Below, one piece after another: positions 1 to 6,292 of a DNA stretch of 8,760 nucleotides. The notes under the pieces were generated by a model. The model saw only the letters and a list, made by a program, of their open reading frames with translations. It had not been told where the DNA came from and did no database searches. Made by a program: the position numbers and the translations under genes. Origin of the DNA: Clostridia bacterium (GTDB taxonomy: Bacteria; Bacillota_A; Clostridia; Oscillospirales; SIG627); contig JAFVYT010000015.1 in the NCBI GenBank assembly GCA_017508505.1, forward strand, positions 1 through 8,760, in the 5' to 3' direction. Position 1 is the first letter of the stretch; every line of letters begins with the position of its first letter.

Positions 1-2
1 AC

Positions 3-1634
3 AAGCTCGACGAGGGCATCTGGCCGCATCACTTCCTGATCAGCGATCAGATCTACTTCTCCGGTGCGCAGCTGGCCATCACCTGGTACCGCGTCGGCGG
101 CAAGACGGTCTACGTGGACGACGACCAGATGGTCTTTGTAAACGCCGGCTGCGGCGCGGGCGACGCCTTCATCAACACGCTGCCCATTAAGCTCACCAGC
201 GAGGAGCTCGCCAACTCCGGTTGGGAGATGGGTATCTCCTCCCGTGCCATCGAGCGCTTTCTGGAGGTTTTGGAAAAGAAGCGTCTTTCCACCCACAGCG
301 TGATCATCGCCCGTGGCGACAAGCTCCTTTTGGAGCATTATTACGCCCCCTTCGATCGGGAAACGCCCCATCGGATGTACTCGGTCACAAAGAGCTTCGT
401 TTCCCTTGCCATCGGCTTTCTGGAGCAGGAGGGAAAGCTCTCTCTGGACGATCCCCTCTCCCTCTATTTCCCCGAGGAGTCCCGCTCCTCCCACCCCTTC
501 CAAAGGGCACAGACCATCCGTCATACCCTGATGATGTCCTCCGCTATGCCCAACACCAGCCATTTTAAGGACAAGCCCGAGGATCGGGTGGCCCACTTCT
601 TCGCCCGCCGCGGCCCCGGGGCACGCCCCTCGGGTACCCTCTTCCGCTATGACTCCGAGTCTACCTTCGTTCTGGGTGCTCTGGTGGAGCGCCTGACGGG
701 GATGAAGCTCTTCGATTACCTCAAGGAGCGCCTCTTCGATAAGATCGGCGTGGGTAAGGTGGACTGTTTGAGCTGCCCCGGGGGACACTCCTGGAGCGAC
801 TCCGCCCTGATCTGCCGTCCCATCGACCTGTTGAGGGTCGCCCGCTTCTGTATGAAGGGGGGCGAAGGGATCCTGAACGAGGCCTACCTGAGAGCAGCCA
901 CCTCCAAGCAGATCGACAACGCCACCACGGGCCACGCGGATCAGGCCCATCAGGGCTACGGCTACCTTTTCTGGCGGAGCTTTGACAATTCCTTCCTCTT
1001 CAGCGGAATGGGGTGTCAGCTCGCCCTTTGCGTCCCCGAAAAGGAGCTCATTCTGGTCTACAACGGTGACAACCAAGGCTACAAGGCGGCAAAGGACGTG
1101 ATCCTCGAGAGCTTCTTTCGGCTCATCGTCCGTCCCGCAGGAGCTCCGCTCCCCGCAGACGAGCCCGTAAGAGTCCCCGAAGCACGCCTTCACTCCGTCA
1201 AGGGTGAAATAGACTCCCCCACGGCGCACCGCATCCAAAATAAGTGCTACGTGCTTGAGGAAAACCCTATGGGCATCACAAGGCTCTCCCTTTCCTTTGA
1301 GGGGGACGAGGGCACCCTCTCCTACACCAACGCGCAAGGGGACAAGGCCATCCGCTTCGGTCTCGGGAAGAACCTCTTCGGCCTCTTCCCCCAGACCGGC
1401 TATTCCGATCGGGTCGCAACCAAGGCGGGAGATCGTCTTTACCGCTACGCCGCCTCGGGAGCGTGGGTCTCGGAGAATAAGCTCTTCATTAAGGTGCAGA
1501 TCATCGATACCTATTTCGGTATCCTGAATATCAACCTCGGCTTTCGGGATCAGGCCGTCGGCCTCGAAATGAACAAAAGCGCCGAGGATTTCCTGAACGA
1601 ATACACAGGCTATGCAGGAGGTATCGCAGAATGA
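3..1634 (+). CDS. Serine hydrolase, class C beta-lactamase superfamily (5' partial)
   Basis: The reading frame is open from the left edge of the window, so the true start probably lies upstream. In-frame internal candidates are GTG at 114 and ATG at 228, but neither has a good ribosome binding site. The hydrolase domain begins near 228. It shows the S-x-x-K nucleophile motif SVTK (Ser at 381-383, Lys at 390-392), a Y-x-S motif (YDS, 648-656) and an SGMGCQ segment (1002-1019) where family members carry the third motif (H/K-x-G, or HGGQ-like in esterases). From about 1150 to the end is a beta-rich C-terminal domain that I cannot name. Family members include esterases, D-aminopeptidases and transpeptidase-like proteins, so substrate and location are open; any signal peptide would be outside the window. 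The gene overlaps uxaB by ATGA (1631-1634), which suggests translational coupling and a link to uronate use. The first ~75 codons before the hydrolase domain match no domain I recognise. Confidence 0.8.
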   Translation, partial: KLDEGIWPHHFLISDQIYFSGAQLAITWYRVGGKTVYVDDDQMVFVNAGCGAGDAFINTLPIKLTSEELANSGWEMGISSRAIERFLEVLEKKRLSTHSVIIARGDKLLLEHYYAPFDRETPHRMYSVTKSFVSLAIGFLEQEGKLSLDDPLSLYFPEESRSSHPFQRAQTIRHTLMMSSAMPNTSHFKDKPEDRVAHFFARRGPGARPSGTLFRYDSESTFVLGALVERLTGMKLFDYLKERLFDKIGVGKVDCLSCPGGHSWSDSALICRPIDLLRVARFCMKGGEGILNEAYLRAATSKQIDNATTGHADQAHQGYGYLFWRSFDNSFLFSGMGCQLALCVPEKELILVYNGDNQGYKAAKDVILESFFRLIVRPAGAPLPADEPVRVPEARLHSVKGEIDSPTAHRIQNKCYVLEENPMGITRLSLSFEGDEGTLSYTNAQGDKAIRFGLGKNLFGLFPQTGYSDRVATKAGDRLYRYAASGAWVSENKLFIKVQIIDTYFGILNINLGFRDQAVGLEMNKSAEDFLNEYTGYAGGIAE

Positions 1635-2881
1635 ATCAGATTCTTCAGTTCGGAGAAGGAGGCTTCCTTCGCGGCTTTTGCGACTGGATGCTCCAGATCG
1701 TCAACGAAAAAACCGACTCCGACTTCGGCGTCACCGTCATCCAGCCCCTCCCCACGGGACTTTGCCGAACCCTGCGGGAAAACGGCTGCCGCTACACCCA
1801 CGTGTGCCGCGGTGCCGAGGGAGTGGAGGAAAAGGAGATTCGAAGCATCCGAAAATGCGTCCTCCCCTACGACGAGTTTGATGACTACCTCGCCCTTGCG
1901 TCAGAGCCCGCTTACCGCTTCGTCATTTCCAACACCACCGAGGCGGGCATCGCCTTCGACCCGACCTGCCGCCTTGAGGATCGCCCGGCCAAGAGCTTTC
2001 CGGGAAAGCTCACCCAGCTTCTTTATCGCCGCTACAAGGCCGCCCTTTCCGGCTTTATCTTTCTGCCGTGCGAGCTCATCGACCGTAACGGCGACCGCCT
2101 GAAGGAGTGCATCCTCCGCTATGCGGACCATTGGGAGCTGGAGGAGGGCTTTCGGGAATGGATCGAGAGGGAAAACGTCTTCTGCTGCACGCTGGTCGAC
2201 CGCATCAACACCGGCTGCCCCGACCCGAAAACGCCCCTTTTGAATACCTCGGAGTACTTCCACCTTTGGGTCATCGAGGGCTACCCCGCCCTCTTCCACG
2301 AGATCCCCTTCGACCGATGCGGCCTGAACGTGATCCTGACCGAGGATCTGGAGCGCTACCGCACCCGTAAGGTGCGTATGCTCAACGGTGCCCACACCGC
2401 CAGCGTCCTTTACGGACTTCTGGAGGGCCTTGAGACCGTGGAGGATATGATCCGAAACGAAACGCTGAACGCCCATCTGAGAGCCTGCCTGTTCGACGAG
2501 ATCATCCCCACTCTGGATCTGCCCCGGGAGGAGGCGGTGTCCTACGCCGAGAGCGTATTGGTGCGCTTTTCCAACCCTCACATCCGCCACCTGCTCTCCG
2601 CCATTTCCTTAAACTCCGTGAGTAAATTCCGCGTGCGGGTGCTCCCCTCCATTCTGGAGTATCGCCGCCGCTTCGGCCACCTTCCACCCCACCTGACCCT
2701 TTCCTTTGCCAAGCTCATCGAGTTTTACCGCACCCCGCAGGTCAAGGACGACAAGGACGTGGCGGACTTTATGAAGCGCGCCACAGTGGGAGAAATTCTG
2801 GCCAATACCGCCCTTTGGGGTGAGGATCTGAGCTTTATGAAGGAGGAGGTGGAGCGCTTTGTTGATCCATCCCTCCGATAA
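1631..2881 (+). CDS. uxaB: Tagaturonate reductase (altronate oxidoreductase), mannitol dehydrogenase family
   Basis: The 416-residue protein reduces D-tagaturonate to D-altronate with NADH in the cytosolic galacturonate pathway. It opens with the nucleotide-binding segment ILQFGEGGFLRGF (residues 4-16), close to the UxaB form of the motif. The family's catalytic signature K-x4-N-x2-H is visible as KVRMLNGAHT with K247, N252 and H255. The ATG at 1631 is preceded by AGGAGGT (1616-1622) at 8 nt spacing, and the frame upstream offers no better start. UxaB proteins I know of (E. coli, Bacillus) are about 480 residues. This one lacks the usual ~15 residues before the nucleotide-binding motif and is shorter elsewhere, but both signature regions and a family-like C-terminus are present. 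A fructuronate reductase (UxuB) is the main alternative; adjacency to altronate dehydratase favours UxaB. It overlaps the serine hydrolase upstream by 4 bases and uxaA downstream by 23. Confidence 0.88.
   Translation: MNQILQFGEGGFLRGFCDWMLQIVNEKTDSDFGVTVIQPLPTGLCRTLRENGCRYTHVCRGAEGVEEKEIRSIRKCVLPYDEFDDYLALASEPAYRFVISNTTEAGIAFDPTCRLEDRPAKSFPGKLTQLLYRRYKAALSGFIFLPCELIDRNGDRLKECILRYADHWELEEGFREWIERENVFCCTLVDRINTGCPDPKTPLLNTSEYFHLWVIEGYPALFHEIPFDRCGLNVILTEDLERYRTRKVRMLNGAHTASVLYGLLEGLETVEDMIRNETLNAHLRACLFDEIIPTLDLPREEAVSYAESVLVRFSNPHIRHLLSAISLNSVSKFRVRVLPSILEYRRRFGHLPPHLTLSFAKLIEFYRTPQVKDDKDVADFMKRATVGEILANTALWGEDLSFMKEEVERFVDPSLR
2841..2850 (+). promoter_or_regulatory. Ribosome binding site that sets the TTG start of uxaA
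   Basis: AGGAGGAGGT lies inside the end of uxaB. Its GGAGGT part ends 8 nt before TTG at 2859 and 11 nt before a second TTG at 2862. No ATG or GTG in the uxaA frame is available here, and the N-terminal altronate dehydratase homology (IHPSDNV) begins right after, so TTG 2859 is preferred. Confidence 0.7.
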
Positions 2882-4208
2882 CGTAGAGGTACGGGAGGAC
2901 GGCCACAAATACGCCGTCCGTCCCATTCAAAAGGGGGAAAGGGTCGTAAAATACGGCTTTCCCATCGGCCTTGCCACCGAGGACGTGGCGGTGGGAGACC
3001 ACGTTCACTCCCACAATCTCTCCACCCTTTTGTCGGGAAAGCTGGAATACGAATACCGCCCCGCGCTCCCCTCCCTCAAGACCCGTCCCGCTCCCACCTT
3101 TCTCGGGTACGAGAGAGCGGACGGCACCGTGGGCATCCGCAACGACGTCTGGATCCTCCCCACCGTAGGCTGTGTCAACGGCGTGGGCAAGGCCATCGCA
3201 GAAAAAACGGGGGCAAAATTCTTCCCCCATCCCTACGGCTGCTCCCAATTGGGCGACGATCAGACCTACACCCAGCTCATCCTGAAGGGAATGGTCAACC
3301 ACCCCAACGCAGGGGGCGTGCTCGTTCTGGGGCTGGGGTGCGAGAACAACCACATCGACCTCTTCCGCAAGGTGCTCGGCTCCTATGACGAGGCTCGGGT
3401 GCGCTTTCTCTGTGCGCAGGAGGTGGAGGACGAGATCGCCGAGGGCGTCCGTCTGGTCAGGCTCCTGCAGGAGAATGCCGCCAAGGCAAAGCGCACCCCC
3501 GTCTCCCTCTCCCGCCTCTGCATCGGCCTGAAGTGCGGCGGCAGCGACGGCTTTTCCGGCATCGTGGCCAACCCCCTCGTGGGCCGCTTTACCGATGCCT
3601 TCGTGGGAATGGGCGGCAGATGCGTGCTCACGGAGGTGCCCGAGATGTTCGGTGCGGAACAGCTTCTGATGGAGCGCTGCGTGGACAGAGCCACCTTTGA
3701 CAAGACCGTCCGCCTCATCAACGATTTCAAGGACTACTACGCCCGTCACAATATGCCCGTCTACGAAAATCCCTCCCCCGGGAATAAGGCAGGCGGCATC
3801 ACCACTCTGGAGGAAAAATCCCTCGGATGCATCCAAAAGGGCGGCCACGCCCCCGTAGTGGACGTGATCGGCGTGGGCGAGACCGTCAAGCACCCGGGGC
3901 TGACCCTTCTGGACGGCCCGGGAAACGATATGGTCTCCATTACCAATCTGATGGCCGCAGGCTGTCAGCTCATCCTCTTTACCACGGGTCGCGGCACGCC
4001 CCTCGGCACCGCCGTGCCTACGGTGAAGATCGCCTCCAACGCCCCCCTTGCAAAAAAGAAGGCCTCCTGGATCGATCTGGACGCCTCTCGGGAGGACGAG
4101 GAGGCTCTCCTTCGGCAGGTGCAGGCCGTTGCCGAGGGAAAAACGACCAAAAATGAGGAAAACGGGATGGAGGAGATCGCCATTTTCAAAAACGGCGTCA
4201 CCCTATAA
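2859..4208 (+). CDS. uxaA: Altronate dehydratase
   Basis: The 449-residue protein dehydrates D-altronate to 2-keto-3-deoxy-D-gluconate. Residues 1-~70 form the N-terminal SAF-type domain (KYGFPIGLA, then DHVHSHN). The rest is the large galactarate/altronate dehydratase domain, with blocks that match E. coli UxaA as I remember it: WILPTVGCVNG, YGCSQLGDD (from residue 126), GLGCENN, CGGSDGFSGI, TEVPEMFGAEQLLM, ENPSPGNKAGGITTLE and TTGRGTP. The C-terminus EIAIFKNGVTL differs from E. coli by one residue, so the gene is complete. It is about 45 residues shorter than the E. coli enzyme, mainly from a shorter N-terminus and loops. The start is TTG at 2859, served by a strong Shine-Dalgarno sequence inside uxaB. 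The overlap makes translational coupling to uxaB likely. It is the last gene of the operon, with a terminator directly downstream. Confidence 0.95.
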   Translation: MLIHPSDNVEVREDGHKYAVRPIQKGERVVKYGFPIGLATEDVAVGDHVHSHNLSTLLSGKLEYEYRPALPSLKTRPAPTFLGYERADGTVGIRNDVWILPTVGCVNGVGKAIAEKTGAKFFPHPYGCSQLGDDQTYTQLILKGMVNHPNAGGVLVLGLGCENNHIDLFRKVLGSYDEARVRFLCAQEVEDEIAEGVRLVRLLQENAAKAKRTPVSLSRLCIGLKCGGSDGFSGIVANPLVGRFTDAFVGMGGRCVLTEVPEMFGAEQLLMERCVDRATFDKTVRLINDFKDYYARHNMPVYENPSPGNKAGGITTLEEKSLGCIQKGGHAPVVDVIGVGETVKHPGLTLLDGPGNDMVSITNLMAAGCQLILFTTGRGTPLGTAVPTVKIASNAPLAKKKASWIDLDASREDEEALLRQVQAVAEGKTTKNEENGMEEIAIFKNGVTL

Positions 4209-4213
4209 AAGGA

Positions 4214-4253
4214 AAAAGCCACCGACTCGGCTTTACCGAGGTCGGTGGCTTTT
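4214..4253 (+). terminator. Rho-independent terminator of the uxaBA operon, possibly bidirectional
   Basis: Left arm 4214-4230 pairs with right arm 4236-4253 around a 5-nt loop (CTTTA), with one unpaired G at 4241. It gives about 5 bp above and 12 bp below the bulge and ends in a T run. It begins 5 nt after the uxaA stop. The A run at 4213-4217 would form a U run on the opposite strand, so the hairpin could also stop perR transcription from the minus strand. Confidence 0.88.
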
Positions 4254-4260
4254 GTATGTC

Positions 4261-4281
4261 GGGAGCCATCGCTCCTTTTTT
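4261..4281 (+). terminator. Secondary terminator-like hairpin downstream of uxaA
   Basis: GGAGC (4262-4266) pairs with GCTCC (4271-4275) around CATC, with a possible extra G-T pair, followed by six T residues (4276-4281). It is short but has the right layout. It sits 8 nt after the main terminator, so it may catch read-through. Confidence 0.5.
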
Positions 4282-4422
4282 CCTCAGGCAGTGGGAACCG
4301 CCGGGGCGTTTTCAAGAAGAAATAAGCTTAGGATTACAAGATACAAAGAGCGGAAGCGACGTGACCAATGCAAGAAGCAGTGCGCTCCATCGTTTCATTT
4401 TCTTCTCCGTTCCCCTTCCCGT

Positions 4423-4441
4423 CAAGGAGTCTCACTCCTTG
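4423..4441. repeat. Inverted repeat downstream of perR
   Basis: CAAGGAGT (4423-4430) and ACTCCTTG (4434-4441) are perfect 8-bp arms around a 3-base CTC spacer. Two further flanking pairs are possible across one mismatch. It starts 14 nt past the perR stop on the minus strand. No T run follows it in that direction, so it is not a standard intrinsic terminator. It may be an mRNA 3' stabilising hairpin. Confidence 0.5.
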
Positions 4442-4454
4442 CCGTTCAGGCTTT

Positions 4455-4838
4455 TTATGCGTTTTTTCCTTGCTGACACGCGGGACACACTCCGAAAAAC
4501 TCTGCCCGTCCCCGCTCCAGCATATATCCCGAGGCGTCCTCCAGAGGCGCCAGCGCACCAAGGGGAAAGGGCGCGTCAAATACGTCCTCGCACCGAGTAC
4601 AGACAATGTGGCAATGAGGCCTTACGTCTCCGTCAAAGCGGTCCTCCGTTCCCACGTGCAAGCGAAGAATCTCCCCCTCGTCGGCGGCGTTTTTTAATAC
4701 GCGATACACCGTGGCCTTGCTCAGACCGGGGTATTTTTCCTTCAGATCCTCGTAAAGGCGGGTCGCCGAAGGGTGATCCTTACGGGAGGAAAGTTCGGCG
4801 AAAATGGCCTTTTTCTGTGCAGTGTTCCGTTTTTGCAT
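4455..4838 (-). CDS. perR: PerR-like Fur family repressor (peroxide/metal responsive)
   Basis: The 127-residue protein is a Fur-family metal-dependent repressor. Residues ~1-60 form the winged-helix DNA-binding domain, with the recognition-helix segment SKATVYRVLK (40-49). Residues ~61-127 form the metal-binding dimerisation domain. Compared with Bacillus subtilis PerR, the regulatory metal ligands are all present: H22 (for H37), D69 (D85), H75 and H77 (H91, H93) and D88 (D104). An Asp rather than Glu at the D85 position is the residue that separates PerR from Fur, and H22 plus H75 would be the oxidation-sensitive histidines. The structural zinc site is C80-x2-C83 and C118-x2-C121. The usual length is ~140-145, so this is a compact form. 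The ATG is preceded by AAGGAAGGAG (4855-4846) at 7 nt. It is transcribed divergently from pheST. PerR targets (catalase, Dps, rubrerythrin) are not next to it here. Confidence 0.85.
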   Translation of the reverse strand: MQKRNTAQKKAIFAELSSRKDHPSATRLYEDLKEKYPGLSKATVYRVLKNAADEGEILRLHVGTEDRFDGDVRPHCHIVCTRCEDVFDAPFPLGALAPLEDASGYMLERGRAEFFGVCPACQQGKNA

Positions 4839-4863
4839 CGCTTTTCTCCTTCCTTATTGAGAT

Positions 4864-4878
4864 TTGTTATTATTATAT
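4864..4878 (-). promoter_or_regulatory. Candidate PerR box overlapping the perR promoter
   Basis: On the minus strand the 15-mer ATATAATAATAACAA matches the PerR-box consensus TTATAATnATTATAA at 11 of 14 defined positions. It covers the -10 element and the expected transcription start, where a repressor would act. Part of the match comes from the -10 hexamer itself, so the support is moderate. Autoregulation is known for PerR in Bacillus. Confidence 0.45.
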
Positions 4879-4900
4879 CAAAAATCCGCGCACCCGTCAA
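4872..4900 (-). promoter_or_regulatory. Sigma-A type promoter of perR
   Basis: Read on the minus strand, TTGACG (4900-4895) and TATAAT (4877-4872) are separated by 17 nt, one base from the full consensus. The expected start is near 4865, giving a leader of about 27 nt before the ATG. Confidence 0.8.
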
Positions 4901-4943
4901 GTGCTTTTTCATCCGTGCAAGATCCTGCCTTCAAAGTGCTTTT
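4899..4943 (+). repeat. Direct repeat in the perR/pheS intergenic region
   Basis: AAGTGCTTTT occurs at 4899-4908 and again at 4934-4943, 35 bp apart. The flanks are similar too (TCA before, a pyrimidine and C after). The first copy touches the perR -35 element and the second lies just upstream of the pheS -35 element. Function is unknown, and chance is possible given the short length. Confidence 0.4.
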
Positions 4944-4947
4944 CCTC

Positions 4948-4976
4948 TTGACAAAAAGCCAAAAGCATACTAAAAT
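4948..4976 (+). promoter_or_regulatory. Sigma-A type promoter of the T-box pheST operon
   Basis: TTGACA (4948-4953) is a perfect -35 element. TAAAAT (4971-4976) follows after exactly 17 nt. The expected start is near 4983, just before the base of T-box stem I. Confidence 0.85.
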
Positions 4977-4982
4977 AGTGGG

Positions 4983-5232
4983 AGAAATGCGATGATGAAG
5001 TGTGCCTTTTGATCGGGATGCCCTCCAGAGAGAGACCGCCGTCGGCTGTGAGCGGGCTCGGGCTGGGTCGAAAGTGCGTTTCCCTTCGGAGCACGGTGGG
5101 TGAAAGCGCAGTAGCCCTCTGCGGTCGGCCCCGTTACAGGCCCTTTGAGTTGCCAAGGCACCCCTTGGAAATTCAGGTGGTATCGCGAAGCAGATCTGCT
5201 CCCGTCCTGAAACGGCGGGGGCTTTATTTTTT
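4983..5232 (+). promoter_or_regulatory. T-box riboswitch leader, phenylalanine specific
   Basis: The leader senses uncharged tRNA-Phe. Stem I has a GA (kink-turn) motif from GATGA (4994-4998) opposite GGAGC (5088-5092). A 4-bp helix follows (4997-5000 with 5084-5087), then the specifier loop (5001-5005 opposite 5075-5083), and above it a 9-bp helix (5006-5014 with 5066-5074). In the loop the codon TTC (5080-5082, Phe) is followed by one base, the usual position. The AG bulge (from 5027) and a distal helix (5036-5039 with 5052-5055) lie above. Stem II is 5107-5111 with 5119-5123. The F-box CCGTTA is at 5131-5136 and stem III is 5153-5158 with 5163-5168. The T-box bulge TGGTATC (5178-5184) carries TGGT, which pairs with the tRNA ACCA end. 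It is flanked by antiterminator helices 5172-5177 with 5206-5211 and 5185-5187 with 5203-5205. pheS follows directly, agreeing with the Phe specifier. Confidence 0.95.
5198..5232 (+). terminator. Conditional terminator of the T-box leader
   Basis: A 9-bp stem pairs 5198-5206 with 5214-5222 around a 7-nt loop, followed by TTTATTTTTT (5223-5232). Its left arm shares bases 5203-5206 with the antiterminator, so the two structures exclude each other. Charged tRNA-Phe should leave this terminator on. Confidence 0.9.
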
Positions 5233-5248
5233 GGAAAGGAAGGAAACC

Positions 5249-6274
5249 ATGAAAGAACAGCTTCTGGAGATCCGCAAGGAGATCGAGGAAGGAATCGGCA
5301 CCTTCGATTCCTCCCGGGCTCTTTACGAATTCCGTAAAACCTTTTTAGACAACAAGGACGGCAAAATCACCCTTCTGATGAAGGGGATGAAGGACGTCCC
5401 CAAGGAGGAGCGCCCCGCCGTAGGCAAGGCCATCAACGAGGTCAAGGAGTGGGCCCTCGCTCTTTTTGAGGAGACCGACGCGCTTCTTCACAAATTGGAG
5501 CTTGAGAAGAAGTGCGCCACCGAGTCCGTGGACGTGACCGAGCCCTGCGAGCCCTTCGCCGTCGGCTCCCTTCACCCCAACACCCTCGTGCAGAACGAGC
5601 TCATTGAGATCTTTTCCTCTATGGGCTTTGAGATCTTCGAGGGGAGCGAGATCGAAACGGACTACTACAACTTCACCGCCCTCAACACCCCCGAGGATCA
5701 CCCCGCAAGAGATATGCAGGACACCTTCTATCTCTCCCCCGGCTTCCTTCTGCGCACCCAGACCAGCGCAGGACAGATCCACGTGATGGAAAAGAGCGCA
5801 CCGCCCATTAAGATCCTCTCCCCCGGCAAGGTGTTCCGCTCCGATGACGACGCCACCCACTCCCCTATGTTCTCTCAGATGGAGGGTCTCGTGGTGGATA
5901 AGGGCATCTCCGTTTGCGACCTGCAGGGAATGCTGGACCTCTTCTCCGAGAAAATCTTCGGCAAGGGAGTCAAGACCCGCCTGCGCCCCAGCTACTTCCC
6001 CTTTACCGAGCCCAGCGTGGAGGTAGACGTCTCCTGCTTCGAGTGCGGCGGTAAGGGCTGTAAGCTTTGCAAGGGCACGGGCTGGATCGAGGTGCTCGGT
6101 GCCGGTATGGTAAACCGCCACGTTCTGGAGAACTGCGGCATCGACCCGGACGTTTACACGGGCTTTGCCTTCGGTATGGGCGTAGAGCGCATCGCCATGC
6201 TCAAATACGGCATCAACAACATCAAAACGCTGTTTGAATCGGACACCCGCTTTGCAGGGCAGTTCCGCGACTGA
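5249..6274 (+). CDS. pheS: Phenylalanine--tRNA ligase alpha subunit
   Basis: The 341-residue catalytic subunit of the cytosolic alpha2-beta2 enzyme attaches Phe to tRNA-Phe using ATP; the length is normal. Residues ~1-90 form the N-terminal coiled-coil arm that contacts tRNA. The class II catalytic domain follows, with motif 2 region [13 protein letters not shown] (R197, H204), then QMEG (Q210, E212) and motif 3 region [17 protein letters not shown] near the C-terminus. A Cys cluster C263-x2-C266-x4-C271-x2-C274 lies before [12 protein letters not shown], as in many Firmicutes. ATG 5249 is chosen because AAGGAAGG (5236-5243) precedes it and homology begins there. The frame stays open upstream to about 5000, but that part is the T-box leader. 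Oddly, residue 209 is Ser where the common FHQ motif has His. The gene is 18 nt from pheT and is controlled by the T-box. Confidence 0.97.
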   Translation: MKEQLLEIRKEIEEGIGTFDSSRALYEFRKTFLDNKDGKITLLMKGMKDVPKEERPAVGKAINEVKEWALALFEETDALLHKLELEKKCATESVDVTEPCEPFAVGSLHPNTLVQNELIEIFSSMGFEIFEGSEIETDYYNFTALNTPEDHPARDMQDTFYLSPGFLLRTQTSAGQIHVMEKSAPPIKILSPGKVFRSDDDATHSPMFSQMEGLVVDKGISVCDLQGMLDLFSEKIFGKGVKTRLRPSYFPFTEPSVEVDVSCFECGGKGCKLCKGTGWIEVLGAGMVNRHVLENCGIDPDVYTGFAFGMGVERIAMLKYGINNIKTLFESDTRFAGQFRD

Positions 6275-6292
6275 TAAAGGAGGAAACCGACT

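Larger units (their letters stand above)
4254..4454. other. Non-coding stretch between convergent uxaA and perR
   Basis: I see no gene here. Frames that cross the stretch lack a ribosome binding site and family features, or are shadows of perR. It holds a second small terminator-like hairpin near its left end and an inverted repeat at 4423-4441. It would be the 3' untranslated region of perR if that transcript runs to the terminator at 4214-4253. Confidence 0.5.

Noticed and set aside
150..180. PfkB sugar-kinase (KdgK) C-terminal motif in GAGDAF
   Set aside because: The residues after the motif do not continue like a PfkB C-terminus and the frame runs into a serine hydrolase, so I do not call a kinase.
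2835..3893. A 352-codon open frame antisense to uxaA
   Set aside because: It is a Gly/Val/Ala/His-rich shadow of a strongly conserved gene on the plus strand.
4214..4253. Hairpin resembling the 3' end of a Cas9 tracrRNA (CACCGA and TCGGTG arms)
   Set aside because: No CRISPR repeats, cas genes or anti-repeat are present, and its position right after uxaA fits an ordinary terminator.
4206..4277. A 23-codon minus-strand frame starting at the ATG at 4274-4272 with an AAGGAG sequence before it
   Set aside because: Its coding part consists mostly of the uxaA terminator hairpin, so its apparent start signal is likely chance.
4256..4951. A 231-codon plus-strand frame across the perR locus
   Set aside because: It is antisense to perR and crosses the perR promoter, and has no ribosome binding site or recognisable domain.
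5000..5248. In-frame upstream extension of pheS
   Set aside because: This stretch is fully explained as a T-box leader ending in a terminator; PheS homology and a Shine-Dalgarno sequence begin at ATG 5249.
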